This document shows, in pieces, positions 56,401-64,000 of a stretch of 64,000 bases of DNA. Each line of letters starts with the position of its first letter. Position 1 is the first letter of the stretch. This DNA is from Paramicrosporidium saccamoebae (taxonomy: Eukaryota; Rozellomycota): the NCBI GenBank assembly GCA_002794465.1, contig MTSL01000169.1:62311-126310 (forward strand), given 5' to 3'. Made by a program: the position numbers and the translations under genes. The notes under the pieces were generated by a model. That model saw only the letters and a list, made by a program, of their open reading frames with translations, searched no databases and was not told where the DNA came from.

Positions 56401-57375
56401 ATGAATGAACATGTCAATCTCGTGACGGAGCTAGCTCGGCTTGCTAGCAATGCTGATGAATTCCAGAAACTCTTACAGGAGGCCTGCAGTGCTCACGGTA
56501 TCGACCCGATAAAGTGTCTCGCAACATACGTCATGAGGGACAATGTTGCACCTAGCCATGTGTCTGGGATTATTGCTATGCTTGGAAACTACGAGTTTCT
56601 CAATGACAGAACATTTTTAGCAGGGCTGCAAGTAGCTGCCGCTAGCACGATTGCCAAGATGACATTCAAAGAGTTTGAATGTATTCTTTTCAAGGCCAAA
56701 TTGTTCTATCTTTGTAAAAAGTTCAACGTTAAATATACACCCGAGCTCCTTTCCGTGGCAAAACGTCAGGATCCCTCTCAAAGCATCCCCTCGGCATGCC
56801 CATTTTCCACACGTCGTTCGCTGGTGGTCGAGCGCCCACCATTAGATATGATACTCGAACTTGACAAAGATACTGTGACAGTGTCCAGCACAGATCCCTT
56901 TTTCTTAAAAGTTGCCAGTGCGACGAATCACTTTGCGATTCTGGATAAGCATTTACTCTTGGATGAGCGTTATCATAGCTCTTTTGGGCCTAGAGACAAC
57001 CGATATTGCACGGAACGAGTTACTGCAGTACTGGAGAAAGGCGTGTGTAAAGAACTTGATCGTCTTGCCGGCTACATCAACTTGAATGGTGCCGATATGA
57101 TTAAATTGGGCATTTTCGAATCTATGATACCTTGCGATAAAGCAGCCCAACTATCCCGAGTGGTGCCATTCGTATTTCATATTACTGGGTGTACCGAAGC
57201 AATTTCAATCTTGATTCAGTTTCTTTATGAACTCGGCATTCATCCTGGCCCTGAAAAGGTGAGCCTGTTGATTGAAGAGTCCATCAAACACTCTGATATG
57301 AGTGTCCAAGAATTTGTTGATCATCTTCGAACCATATATCCCGAATTTTTAAATGCTCCCAGTTGCAAGGCCTAG
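56401..57375 (+). CDS. Unknown helical protein, 324 residues
   Basis: A single ORF with no splice remnants. It is mostly predicted helical (LVTELARLASNADEFQKLLQ, ...ISILIQFLYELGIHPGPEKV). A beta-prone middle contains LDMILELDKDTVTVSSTDPF. It has no signal peptide or membrane span and few Cys. I do not recognise a family. The ORF length and the neighbours' compact spacing argue it is a real gene. Confidence 0.6.
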   Translation: MNEHVNLVTELARLASNADEFQKLLQEACSAHGIDPIKCLATYVMRDNVAPSHVSGIIAMLGNYEFLNDRTFLAGLQVAAASTIAKMTFKEFECILFKAKLFYLCKKFNVKYTPELLSVAKRQDPSQSIPSACPFSTRRSLVVERPPLDMILELDKDTVTVSSTDPFFLKVASATNHFAILDKHLLLDERYHSSFGPRDNRYCTERVTAVLEKGVCKELDRLAGYINLNGADMIKLGIFESMIPCDKAAQLSRVVPFVFHITGCTEAISILIQFLYELGIHPGPEKVSLLIEESIKHSDMSVQEFVDHLRTIYPEFLNAPSCKA

Positions 57376-57583
57376 GATGCTATAATATTGTGAGGTTTGT
57401 ACTAAAGATTTTTTATTGGGTTGTTGACCCGTGGCATATTCTTATAGGATCCACTATTGGGATGATAAAAGGCTGTCAATCCGCCGACATGATACGACAC
57501 GACGCGATGTGATATGGAATGGAATGGCATGAACCCGTATTATACTCTCCCATAAACGCTATATTGGTCTATTTACAGATCTT

Positions 57584-57805
57584 TTATCCACGCAACAAAG
57601 ACTCTAGCTTGTCGATAGATTCTTCCATTTCTACTTTTGTCACTGGTTTGCGACTCTTTCTTTTCTTCGAGATGGCTTTTGGTGCTAGTAGTTCTTGCTG
57701 CAGATTAACAAACTGCTCGTCTACTGCCAGCAGCGCCTCCTTCCTCCTATGGTCCTTCTTGGGTTTCCTAATGCCGGCCATCCGAGCCAGCTTACCCATC
57801 GTCAT
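57584..57805 (-). CDS. Small basic helical protein (possible SLX9-like ribosome factor)
   Basis: 73 residues: MTMGKLARMAGIRKPKKDHR + RKEALLAVDEQFVNLQQELL, then SKKRKSRKPVTKVEMEESID. It is very basic, with one long helix. Length, charge and composition are like small nucleolar ribosome factors such as SLX9, but no conserved signature is certain. Its start is 20 bp (or 26 from the second Met) from the divergent HYPK start, which supports it as a real gene. Confidence 0.5.
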   Translation of the reverse strand: MTMGKLARMAGIRKPKKDHRRKEALLAVDEQFVNLQQELLAPKAISKKRKSRKPVTKVEMEESIDKLESLLRG

Positions 57806-57825
57806 GTGCGTACCCTGGCTGTACC

Positions 57826-58242
57826 ATGTCTGAAGAGGTGCCCGAACGTGCCGAGCACGTTGAAAATGCCGAATACGCTGAAGGCACTGAGCAGGCTGAT
57901 GAGAAGCAGGTCGGCGTGCAGGGACGCACGCAGCGTGATATGCAAAATGTAACAGAGCTGGTGGAGGAGCGCACCACGCTGGATATCCGGAGCATTGAAC
58001 GTGCAGTGGACAAGCTGGTAAAGATTAGGGAAATGGACAAGAAGACGGAAAGGCCATTTGTGCCCAAGAACAAGCTCGTTGCCGCAGATGTGCAATACTT
58101 TATGGAGAAGACGGGCGAGGACAAGGGGAAGAGCGAGCAATTTCTGGACGCCGCTGACGGCAATCTCCAAAACGCCTTTGTCTCCTGGCTCAAGACGAAT
58201 CCTGGCTCCGATTTTGATTCTCGCTATGGTGTAAAAATATAA
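57826..58242 (+). CDS. HYPK: HYPK-like NatA-associated protein with UBA
   Basis: 138 residues. Acidic N-terminus (MSEEVPERAEHVENAEYAEG). A middle helix follows (VTELVEERTTLDIRSIERAV), then FVPKNKLVAADVQYFMEKTG and a C-terminal UBA-like bundle (KSEQFLDAADGNLQNAFVSW). HYPK in animals and fungi binds the NatA N-terminal acetyltransferase and ribosomes, and the region around V...DL..I...  and the UBA fold match. It could be the NAC-alpha UBA, but the NAC beta-barrel is absent. Confidence 0.72.
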   Translation: MSEEVPERAEHVENAEYAEGTEQADEKQVGVQGRTQRDMQNVTELVEERTTLDIRSIERAVDKLVKIREMDKKTERPFVPKNKLVAADVQYFMEKTGEDKGKSEQFLDAADGNLQNAFVSWLKTNPGSDFDSRYGVKI

Positions 58243-58352
58243 AAGTCTGCAGTTCTATTTTGAGCACAGCCAATAGAATCGGCCCAAATGAAACATGTTC
58301 CAATTACAATAGAGAACCATTATGTTAGTTGGGTTGTAGTAATCATACCAAG

Positions 58353-59342
58353 ATGAATATAATGTTCTTGCTACTCTGCTTGTGGCAAATGGCGCATTCT
58401 CAGCTGTTGATTCCACAGTATCCCCAGATCAACGGATACAGCGCCCCCTATTACTATGACGGGGCTTACTCACAGGAGGTCAGTGGCACCGAATGGCAAT
58501 GGCCATTGGATAGCGCTATGAATGCACGTCCTGTGAGAGACACCCGTCAAGGAGTCATGCGGCCGATTCCACCGATGCAGATGGACCAACAAGTGGTGGG
58601 CAGCACTCGCATGGGGCCGTATGTCCCGGAAGCGCCCCAGACGCGAATAATCCGAAGGAGAAGGCCTAGGAGCTATCGGCCTTTCGTGCCATTGACCCCG
58701 CAAAGGAGGCAGGGTTGGAGAACCCCACCGGCCGTACAGCAGCTGAACAGTTGTCCCTTTGATCCCCTCTACAAACATCTGCTCGTCATGCTCAATTCTT
58801 ATCGACGCCAAATGAGGCAGCCTCCCCTTTGCATGAACGAGAAATTGATGCGTGCCGCCAAGCTACAGAGCGACTTTCAGGCCTTAGCCAAGGTGCCCAC
58901 ACATGCTGGCCCGCGTGAATCTAATTTGGGGAGTCTTGAGGATCGCTTACGATGGATGAAATTTAGCACGCCATCCCGTCGGACACCAGTCAATACCAGA
59001 CCCGAGGCAGAGGAGCTGATCTATTACTGGCCAAGCCGGCCGCGGGACCAGAACACAATGCTGAGACTACTACGGGGAGCGATGCGAGCCTGGCAGCAGG
59101 ACGGTCAGGCGAGAGCGGTGATGACTAATTCTCGGTTCCAGTTTTTCGGTTTCGGACTGACCCGTGCCCGCGGGGGAATGTACTTGACAGTAGTGCTGGC
59201 AGGGTCTCGATCCGAGGTGTGTAATCTTTGTCCCGAAGATGGCCAGTCTCCTGCATACAATCCACCACGAGACCGGGATACTTATCCACCCAAGCCTTTT
59301 GACGAGGATGGTTGTGGCTCTAACTATGGCTATCCTTATTAG
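58353..59342 (+). CDS. Secreted CAP/SCP-PR1 domain protein
   Basis: 329 residues from MNIMFLLLCLWQMAHSQ, a signal peptide that fixes the start. A Pro/Arg/Tyr-rich region follows (about 25-120). The CAP domain is at about 130-300: FDPLYKHLLVMLNSYRRQMR + QPPLCMNEKLMRAAKLQSDF, TYWP-type EELIYYWPSRPRDQNTMLRL, FQFFGFGLTRARGGMYLTVV. These follow the N..R...G..PL..N..L...A pattern of the family. CAP proteins bind sterols or lipids and can be virulence-linked in other fungi; here the role is unknown. The tail is Pro/Asp/Gly-rich. Confidence 0.85.
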   Translation: MNIMFLLLCLWQMAHSQLLIPQYPQINGYSAPYYYDGAYSQEVSGTEWQWPLDSAMNARPVRDTRQGVMRPIPPMQMDQQVVGSTRMGPYVPEAPQTRIIRRRRPRSYRPFVPLTPQRRQGWRTPPAVQQLNSCPFDPLYKHLLVMLNSYRRQMRQPPLCMNEKLMRAAKLQSDFQALAKVPTHAGPRESNLGSLEDRLRWMKFSTPSRRTPVNTRPEAEELIYYWPSRPRDQNTMLRLLRGAMRAWQQDGQARAVMTNSRFQFFGFGLTRARGGMYLTVVLAGSRSEVCNLCPEDGQSPAYNPPRDRDTYPPKPFDEDGCGSNYGYPY

Positions 59343-59496
59343 CATGAATGCTATAAATAGTACTATGGCAATACCAATATATCATTGTTTTTCTAGTAAT
59401 TTGGGCAGACTATTGCTTTTGGGACAGATTTTTACACGAAATATTACTGTTTATGCATGCTATATTAACGGATGGCCATATGTGCAATAGAATGGA

Positions 59497-60197
59497 TTAC
59501 CATATCTTTTCTTGGGTCGCACGATCGGTGAGAGGCACATAGCGCACCGGCAGGGTAGCCTGCTCGCTTACGTTGCCTTCCTCATCTTTTCGGTAAATGA
59601 TAATCTGCTGCTCAGGTTCCCATTTACCTACCGGCACAATCAACACTCCCCCTGCCTTTAGCTGACTCAGTAGACGCGCCGGTCGACTTGTAGCGGCAGC
59701 CCCCACATGTATCACGTCGTATGGGGCCAAGTCCGGATAGCCTTCCCTTCCATCGCCCACCACATAGCGTAACTGACCGCTGTCCAGAAGGTCTTTGTGG
59801 TGTCGAGATGTATTCGCTAGAGCCTGATCCACTAGCTCTGGGATGTGTTCTACACCCACCACCAAATAATCGGCGTCCAGCTTGCCATAGCAGGTCGTCA
59901 GATAGCCAGAGCCCGAGCCGACATCAAGAATCCGATGGACGCCCGGCGTGAGAACGGAAAGCGAATGTTCCAGCGCATATGCATGCATGTGAGGGGCTGA
60001 AATGGTGGCATTGTGACTAAGCTCTTGCGGGAAATCCGAGTAAGGATCGTGGTTACAATAGTCTCCACGATCAACCTGCAGCATCGTATCCCGAACCCGC
60101 TCACTGTGTATCGCATTGGTTTCTATGAGATTAGTATGTCCTACCAGAGTATACCTTGCAGATAACGGACCAATTCGGCCATTGAAGTGCCATGCAT
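59497..60197 (-). CDS. PCMT1: Protein-L-isoaspartate O-methyltransferase PIMT (two exons)
   Basis: Exons 60155-60197 and 59497-60122, with a 32-nt intron 60123-60154. Joined: MHGTSMAELVRYLQETNAIH + SERVRDTMLQVDRGDYC, matching the PIMT opening (L...L...I...RV..AM..VDR..Y). The SAM-binding motif RILDVGSGSGYLTTCYGKL and APYDVIHVGAAA follow, then GGVLIVPVGKWEPEQQI. It repairs L-isoaspartyl damage in proteins in the cytosol. The longer unspliced frame to 60261 is rejected, because the spliced start matches the family. Confidence 0.92.
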
Positions 60198-60394
60198 CGC
60201 AATCCGCCGTTTCTGTACGGCGGAGCAGAGCCAAATAGTCTGTCCGCGCGTGATGAACCAATCAGCTATCCCGTGCGTGTTAAACCAATCAATAATGGTC
60301 GGTGCGCCAACTGAGCACTTTGATCTGAGATGGACTGGACGAATGGCGGAGTCATCACTTCCGAATTGCGAGGTTAGTCATGAGGCTGTTAAAC

Positions 60395-60525
60395 AGTACC
60401 CGCGTATCATTGGTGAACCCGACTCAAATAGCGGGCCCACAAGCTATTCCAATCAAATTAAGGATGGCTGCTTGTAAAAGGGTCACATACTTTAATAAAA
60501 TTAGTTCGCTCATCAACAAGACCGT
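60395..60525 (+). repeat. ORF-remnant family, copy 2
   Basis: Translated, VKQYPRIIGEPDSNSGPTSY + SNQIKDGCL* aligns to the minus-strand copy at 46675-46820, and the DNA beyond the stop (CACATACTTTAATAAAA..GCTCATCAACA) also aligns. A third, shorter copy is at 41158. Nothing else is recognised between 60198 and 60655. Confidence 0.7.
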
Positions 60526-60654
60526 TTATTAAGACTCCCGATCCGTATAACAAGCGTTTACTCACATGCTCTGTTGGATGGCATTGGCAATACGGTTTCG
60601 TACGATACAGCAGATCCCAATAGGCTGTGGATCTCTCGCCCCTAGTCCGCAGTT

Positions 60655-60813
60655 ATGTGACGTAGGGGATCGATCGGTTGGGTATTTGACGTAGAGGGTT
60701 GATTAGTTGCTGGGTATTTGAGGACTGAGATGTGTATCCATACTATTCTAGGATTAGCAGTGAACAACCCCCCTTCCNNNNNNNNNNTGTGGTATCATCC
60801 CCACTACGCGTCA
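60655..60813. repeat. Dispersed repeat family, copy E, with assembly gap
   Basis: GTGACGTAGGGGATCGATCG begins it. A second start-like block, GACGTAGAGGGTTGATTAG, lies near 60688. GTGTATCCATACTATTCTAG and GCAGTGAACAACCCCCC follow, and CCCCACTACGCGTCA ends it. Ten Ns (60778-60787) replace the part after CCCTTCC, so this locus was not fully assembled. Confidence 0.85.
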
Positions 60814-60960
60814 TTTATGCCATCTCGGAGTAATATTCCAAGAATATTTGAACTGTTATGAGCTAAACCATGCAGCTGTCGGTGAAATCCCAATGGGCAG
60901 ATTTCCCAATCAACCCCTGACTCGATCAAACGTTGGCTGTTTATATGGAAAATCTATGGG

Positions 60961-63900
60961 TTATTCTACAAGCATCTTAGATTCGCTTTCTTTGCGCACA
61001 ATCCTACCCAAATTGCTCACCGGCACACTACCGTCCCGCAGCATTGACCTTTTTACCGTCAGCTCCTTGGTAAACATCAGGATAGTTTCTTTGATTATTG
61101 CAACACATTCTTCCTCGTGCGGGCTCAGCATCTCCCCCCCAAGCTGCTTGTAAATGACAAATTGCACAAAGTCGTTCCAATGCAGTCCCAGCTCGCTGAT
61201 GAGTTTTAGATCGGAAATGTTATCAGCACGATAGGCAAGCCAATTGTCAATGTGTAATTGTTGGAACTCAGTGTCCCTTGCTCCCCTAAACCGCTTGTAG
61301 CTGGTCCGTTCGGCAAACAGAAGGAATGACAATGGATCCACAGCAGTCGTCTTGGAAATCAACTTTTGTCCAATGTCCACGAGCTCCTCATAGATGATAA
61401 ATTCAGGACCCATTCGCGTATTTCGACTGGAAATGCCACCATGACTTCGACGACCCCGTTGTTCCAATGCCGCAGTAATATTTCCAGTGCCCAAAACGTG
61501 GTTCATTGATCCGCCCACCACACTGGCATGGGGGACTCGTCGTAGCTTGTACGAATTCCTCTTTCCACTAGTGATTCCCACGTCAGGATAGAAGCCAGAC
61601 GTGAGAATAAGTCTCACAAGCGCATCATTTCCTGAATTCACATCAGCATCACTGCTGCTAACACCAAAGTTGTTGTTCAACTCTCTGAATATCTGTCCAC
61701 GCGACTCATCCAGACGACGGAATGCCGGGCGTGAGAAGAGGGATTCATAGGCATACATTTTTGGTCCAAAGTTGTGACCATTTTCCTTCCAGACGCTGAA
61801 AATGTCATGGGCAAGTAAATGATCACTTGCCAGGCCAGAATGTTGACGAGAATAAAAGTTGTGCAGATCAAACTTTTCGTGCGGCAGACGGGTAGGTCGG
61901 AAGATGCGCTGTCCTAGCAAAGCCACCGACGTCAAAACCGGTCCAAGGCATCCAAAAATCAAAGCGGTAATCAGCATCTTTCCCATCGCCGGATGGATCG
62001 GAATGTTGGCGAGAAGACGTCCTAGTGGAGTCAGTTTCTCGTCTTGATCAATTGCTCCAATGCTCGTCAGTCGTTCCAGTGCAGCCGTCACTGCAAGCTT
62101 TTCAGGTGGATCAATAGCAGTGGCCAGTAACCGAGCCGATGACTGTGTAAATCCCATGGCCTTTAAATTCAAACATACCTCATCCAGTCCAAGTCGTAGG
62201 AGCTCGGGTAGGGTCTGGTCTGGTAGCAGCTTTGCTCTTGCTCGCGAATAGAATCCATAGTATTCTCCCGGCTGACAGCGTCCTGCCCTACCTAGACGTT
62301 GCCGGAGATTTGCTTTGCTAATCCAACATGGTTCAAGGACATTCATTCTCAATCGCTGATCATAATGCATCACCTTTTGCTTTCCACTGTCAATCACATA
62401 GACAACATCGGGGATAGTCACACTCGACTCAGCAATGTTTGTGGCTAAAATAATTTTGCATACTCCAGGCGGCGGCCGTCTGAATGCGGCATCGGCTGAT
62501 CCGATTGGCGAGGTGGAATGCAGCAGATGAATCTCTACCTGGCTGGCATCCAGTCTCGCAGCCAACAGTGCATTCATCTCGGTAATCTCGTCCCAGCCTG
62601 GTAGGAATGTGAGAATTGCCCCCGATGGCCTGCCATCCACAATTGACTCTATTAATGAAGCAATCAAATCAAACGGAATCTCCTGGAGCTTGTGGTCTTT
62701 GATAATAATCCCCGACATTTCAGGCTCACTCACAGACTCCTCCAATTCGGCCTTGATATAATCCTGAGTATCAGGGCTCATGCGGTCCGTTCGAAGACCA
62801 GTGGCTTTTAGCATCGGAACAATGTCGTCCAGATAATTCTCCTTGACAGGATGGTTTGTCCCTTCAATGTCCAAAACTCGACCAACCCTGAACCCCGCAC
62901 TCTCAAAGTAGTTGACAAATTTTTTGGATTCCATCGTAGCCGACATTAAAACGACCCTCAAATCAGGACGGGTCTGCAAAATGTTCTTGACTACCAGTAG
63001 CAAAATGTCAGTGAACACGTCACGTTCATGGACTTCATCAAGTACTAGATGCGTCACTGATCGCAAATCCGGTTCTCGTTGTAGTCGTCGCAGCAAAATG
63101 CCCGCCGTGCAAAACACTACCGAACCATTAACGTTGGAGGACGGCGGTTTAGAGTCGAAGCGCACTGAATAGCCGATGGCAGCGCCTGTTCCTGGATTTG
63201 CATTGTCTCTTTCTTCAGCCACGCGTTGGGCAACTGTCTTGGCCGCAATACGACGTGGCTGTGTCACCAGTACTGACGGCGCTTTATGATAATGTTCCTT
63301 GGCTTGCAAGTAATGCTCTAGAATGAACTGGGGGAGCTGAGTAGTCTTTCCACTGCCAGTGGCCGCCGAGAGGATTGTCACATTGTTGTGTTCAATGGTA
63401 TTAATCAGTCGATGGTACAGGCCCCAAATTGGTAGACGGGAGCCTTCTCTGACAGGAGCGGGCAATGAGTTGATTACTGTCGTAGGAAGGGACCAGAATT
63501 CACGACTATTTGACCGCCGTTCGTTCTGTCTGTCATGAGGATCCTCTTCTGCAGTATTGATTTGGAATACTCCCGTCTCATTCAGAATCTGACAAGTCTG
63601 CGCCAGTCGCTTCCGCAGTGAAGCCGAGATGGATACGGGAATGTACTGCGTCTCCTCCTCCCTCCTTTCCTTCTCACTCAAATATGTCGTAGGACAGTCG
63701 AGCGCATTATATAGTCGTTCTGCAAGATCCAGTCTTGCCATGACTCGGGCGTCCTTTACTCGTATCGATTGACCCACGCCGACTATTCGCCCCAGTCCGT
63801 GGTGCGCTTCTTTTAAAAGGTCATCCCGAACAGGCACCGATAATGCCACTCGGAACAAGCTCTTCGACCCGGGTGGATGTCCCTTTTCTTCCTCAATTTG

Positions 63901-64000
63901 AACGCTCTCCATGCCCGCATAACGGTCCATGTATGCACTCGACTGATTTGCAGTTGTAAAGCGTTGTTCACCCTCCTCCTCTGGAAGAACACACAATGGC
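60961..64000 (-). CDS. DEAH-box RNA helicase, RHA/DHX36-DHX57 class (5' partial)
   Basis: At least 1011 residues; the frame is open to the right edge, so the N-terminus is missing. A dsRBD-like segment is near the visible start (LFRVALSVPVRDDL...). Then come the helicase core motifs: I LSAATGSGKTTQLPQFIL, II VLDEVHERD (DEVH), III MSATM, V TNIAESSVTIPDV and VI QRLGRAGRCQPGEYY. HA2, ratchet and OB domains follow, and the end is DFVQFVIYKQLGGEMLSPHE. The motif-II and GY..R wording groups it with DHX9/29/30/36/57-type helicases rather than the spliceosomal Prp2/16/22/43. Its RNA substrate is unknown. Confidence 0.9.
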   Translation of the reverse strand, partial: PLCVLPEEEGEQRFTTANQSSAYMDRYAGMESVQIEEEKGHPPGSKSLFRVALSVPVRDDLLKEAHHGLGRIVGVGQSIRVKDARVMARLDLAERLYNALDCPTTYLSEKERREEETQYIPVSISASLRKRLAQTCQILNETGVFQINTAEEDPHDRQNERRSNSREFWSLPTTVINSLPAPVREGSRLPIWGLYHRLINTIEHNNVTILSAATGSGKTTQLPQFILEHYLQAKEHYHKAPSVLVTQPRRIAAKTVAQRVAEERDNANPGTGAAIGYSVRFDSKPPSSNVNGSVVFCTAGILLRRLQREPDLRSVTHLVLDEVHERDVFTDILLLVVKNILQTRPDLRVVLMSATMESKKFVNYFESAGFRVGRVLDIEGTNHPVKENYLDDIVPMLKATGLRTDRMSPDTQDYIKAELEESVSEPEMSGIIIKDHKLQEIPFDLIASLIESIVDGRPSGAILTFLPGWDEITEMNALLAARLDASQVEIHLLHSTSPIGSADAAFRRPPPGVCKIILATNIAESSVTIPDVVYVIDSGKQKVMHYDQRLRMNVLEPCWISKANLRQRLGRAGRCQPGEYYGFYSRARAKLLPDQTLPELLRLGLDEVCLNLKAMGFTQSSARLLATAIDPPEKLAVTAALERLTSIGAIDQDEKLTPLGRLLANIPIHPAMGKMLITALIFGCLGPVLTSVALLGQRIFRPTRLPHEKFDLHNFYSRQHSGLASDHLLAHDIFSVWKENGHNFGPKMYAYESLFSRPAFRRLDESRGQIFRELNNNFGVSSSDADVNSGNDALVRLILTSGFYPDVGITSGKRNSYKLRRVPHASVVGGSMNHVLGTGNITAALEQRGRRSHGGISSRNTRMGPEFIIYEELVDIGQKLISKTTAVDPLSFLLFAERTSYKRFRGARDTEFQQLHIDNWLAYRADNISDLKLISELGLHWNDFVQFVIYKQLGGEMLSPHEEECVAIIKETILMFTKELTVKRSMLRDGSVPVSNLGRIVRKESESKMLVE

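Overview
This is a nuclear-genome window from a compact eukaryote, most likely an early-diverging fungus. Fungal or opisthokont signs are a Zn2Cys6 regulator of the ERT1/AcuK type, RGP1, IML1, TAP42, a Bem1-like PX-PB1 protein, SPO22/ZIP4 and fungal-style mitochondrial ribosomal proteins. Genes are packed on both strands. Introns are tiny (27-40 nt, mostly 28-36) with GT..AG ends and often a CTAAC/CTAAT-like branch site, so many proteins appear as short ORFs that must be spliced. I rebuilt the gene models by joining frames across these introns. A Rozellomycota/Cryptomycota-type organism (Paramicrosporidium-like) fits the compactness, but this is inference. A tRNA-Leu(CAG) argues for the standard code. 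No prokaryotic, organellar, viral or CRISPR content is visible.

Layout. 1-6.7 kb: MCM5 3' end, a TFIIIC90-like protein, an arrestin-fold protein, an ENT nucleoside transporter, PRP38 and ribosomal protein uL16. 6.9-11.5 kb: two head-to-head ADAM-type secreted or membrane metalloproteases, one with four introns and one with none. 11.8-15 kb: RRS1, RGP1, bL28m and a UBE2W-type E2. 15.3-18.3 kb: a tandem segmental duplication with two decayed gene copies beside an intact four-TM protein and TRF4. 18.5-22.9 kb: PUS4, an unknown protein, Hikeshi, OTU1 and uS11m. 23.3-30 kb: IML1 (GATOR1/SEACIT), SDO1, a C3HC/Rsm1 nuclear protein and cyclin L. 30-37 kb: small secreted or unknown proteins, SPO22/ZIP4 with 12 introns, a PX-PB1 scaffold and tRNA-Leu. 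37-43 kb: a CCCH protein, ROK1, NFU1 and two Thr-rich secreted proteins flanking NFU1. 43-48.6 kb: a DUF6818-like DNA-binding protein, ITPA, SWI3/TIPIN, FES1, ERT1/AcuK and NPC2. 48.8-55.2 kb: a PH+LIM protein, RNase H2B, BOS1, TAP42 and a CUE-Smr protein. 55.5-64 kb: eL15, an unknown protein, a small basic protein, HYPK, a CAP protein, PIMT and a DEAH/RHA helicase running off the right edge.

Most genes are housekeeping: ribosome biogenesis, splicing, replication, proteostasis and Fe-S assembly. The secretome-like genes (two ADAMs, CAP, NPC2, two Thr-rich proteins, two small secreted candidates) are the accessory part. Between genes lie two non-coding classes. One is a dispersed repeat family (at least six copies or fragments) carrying a GTCGCGTAGTGGGG end motif. 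The other is a set of degenerate minisatellites, each with its own unit, often filling 3' flanks. A third family is a short ORF-like remnant seen three times. Several divergent gene pairs have start codons only about 8-43 bp apart.
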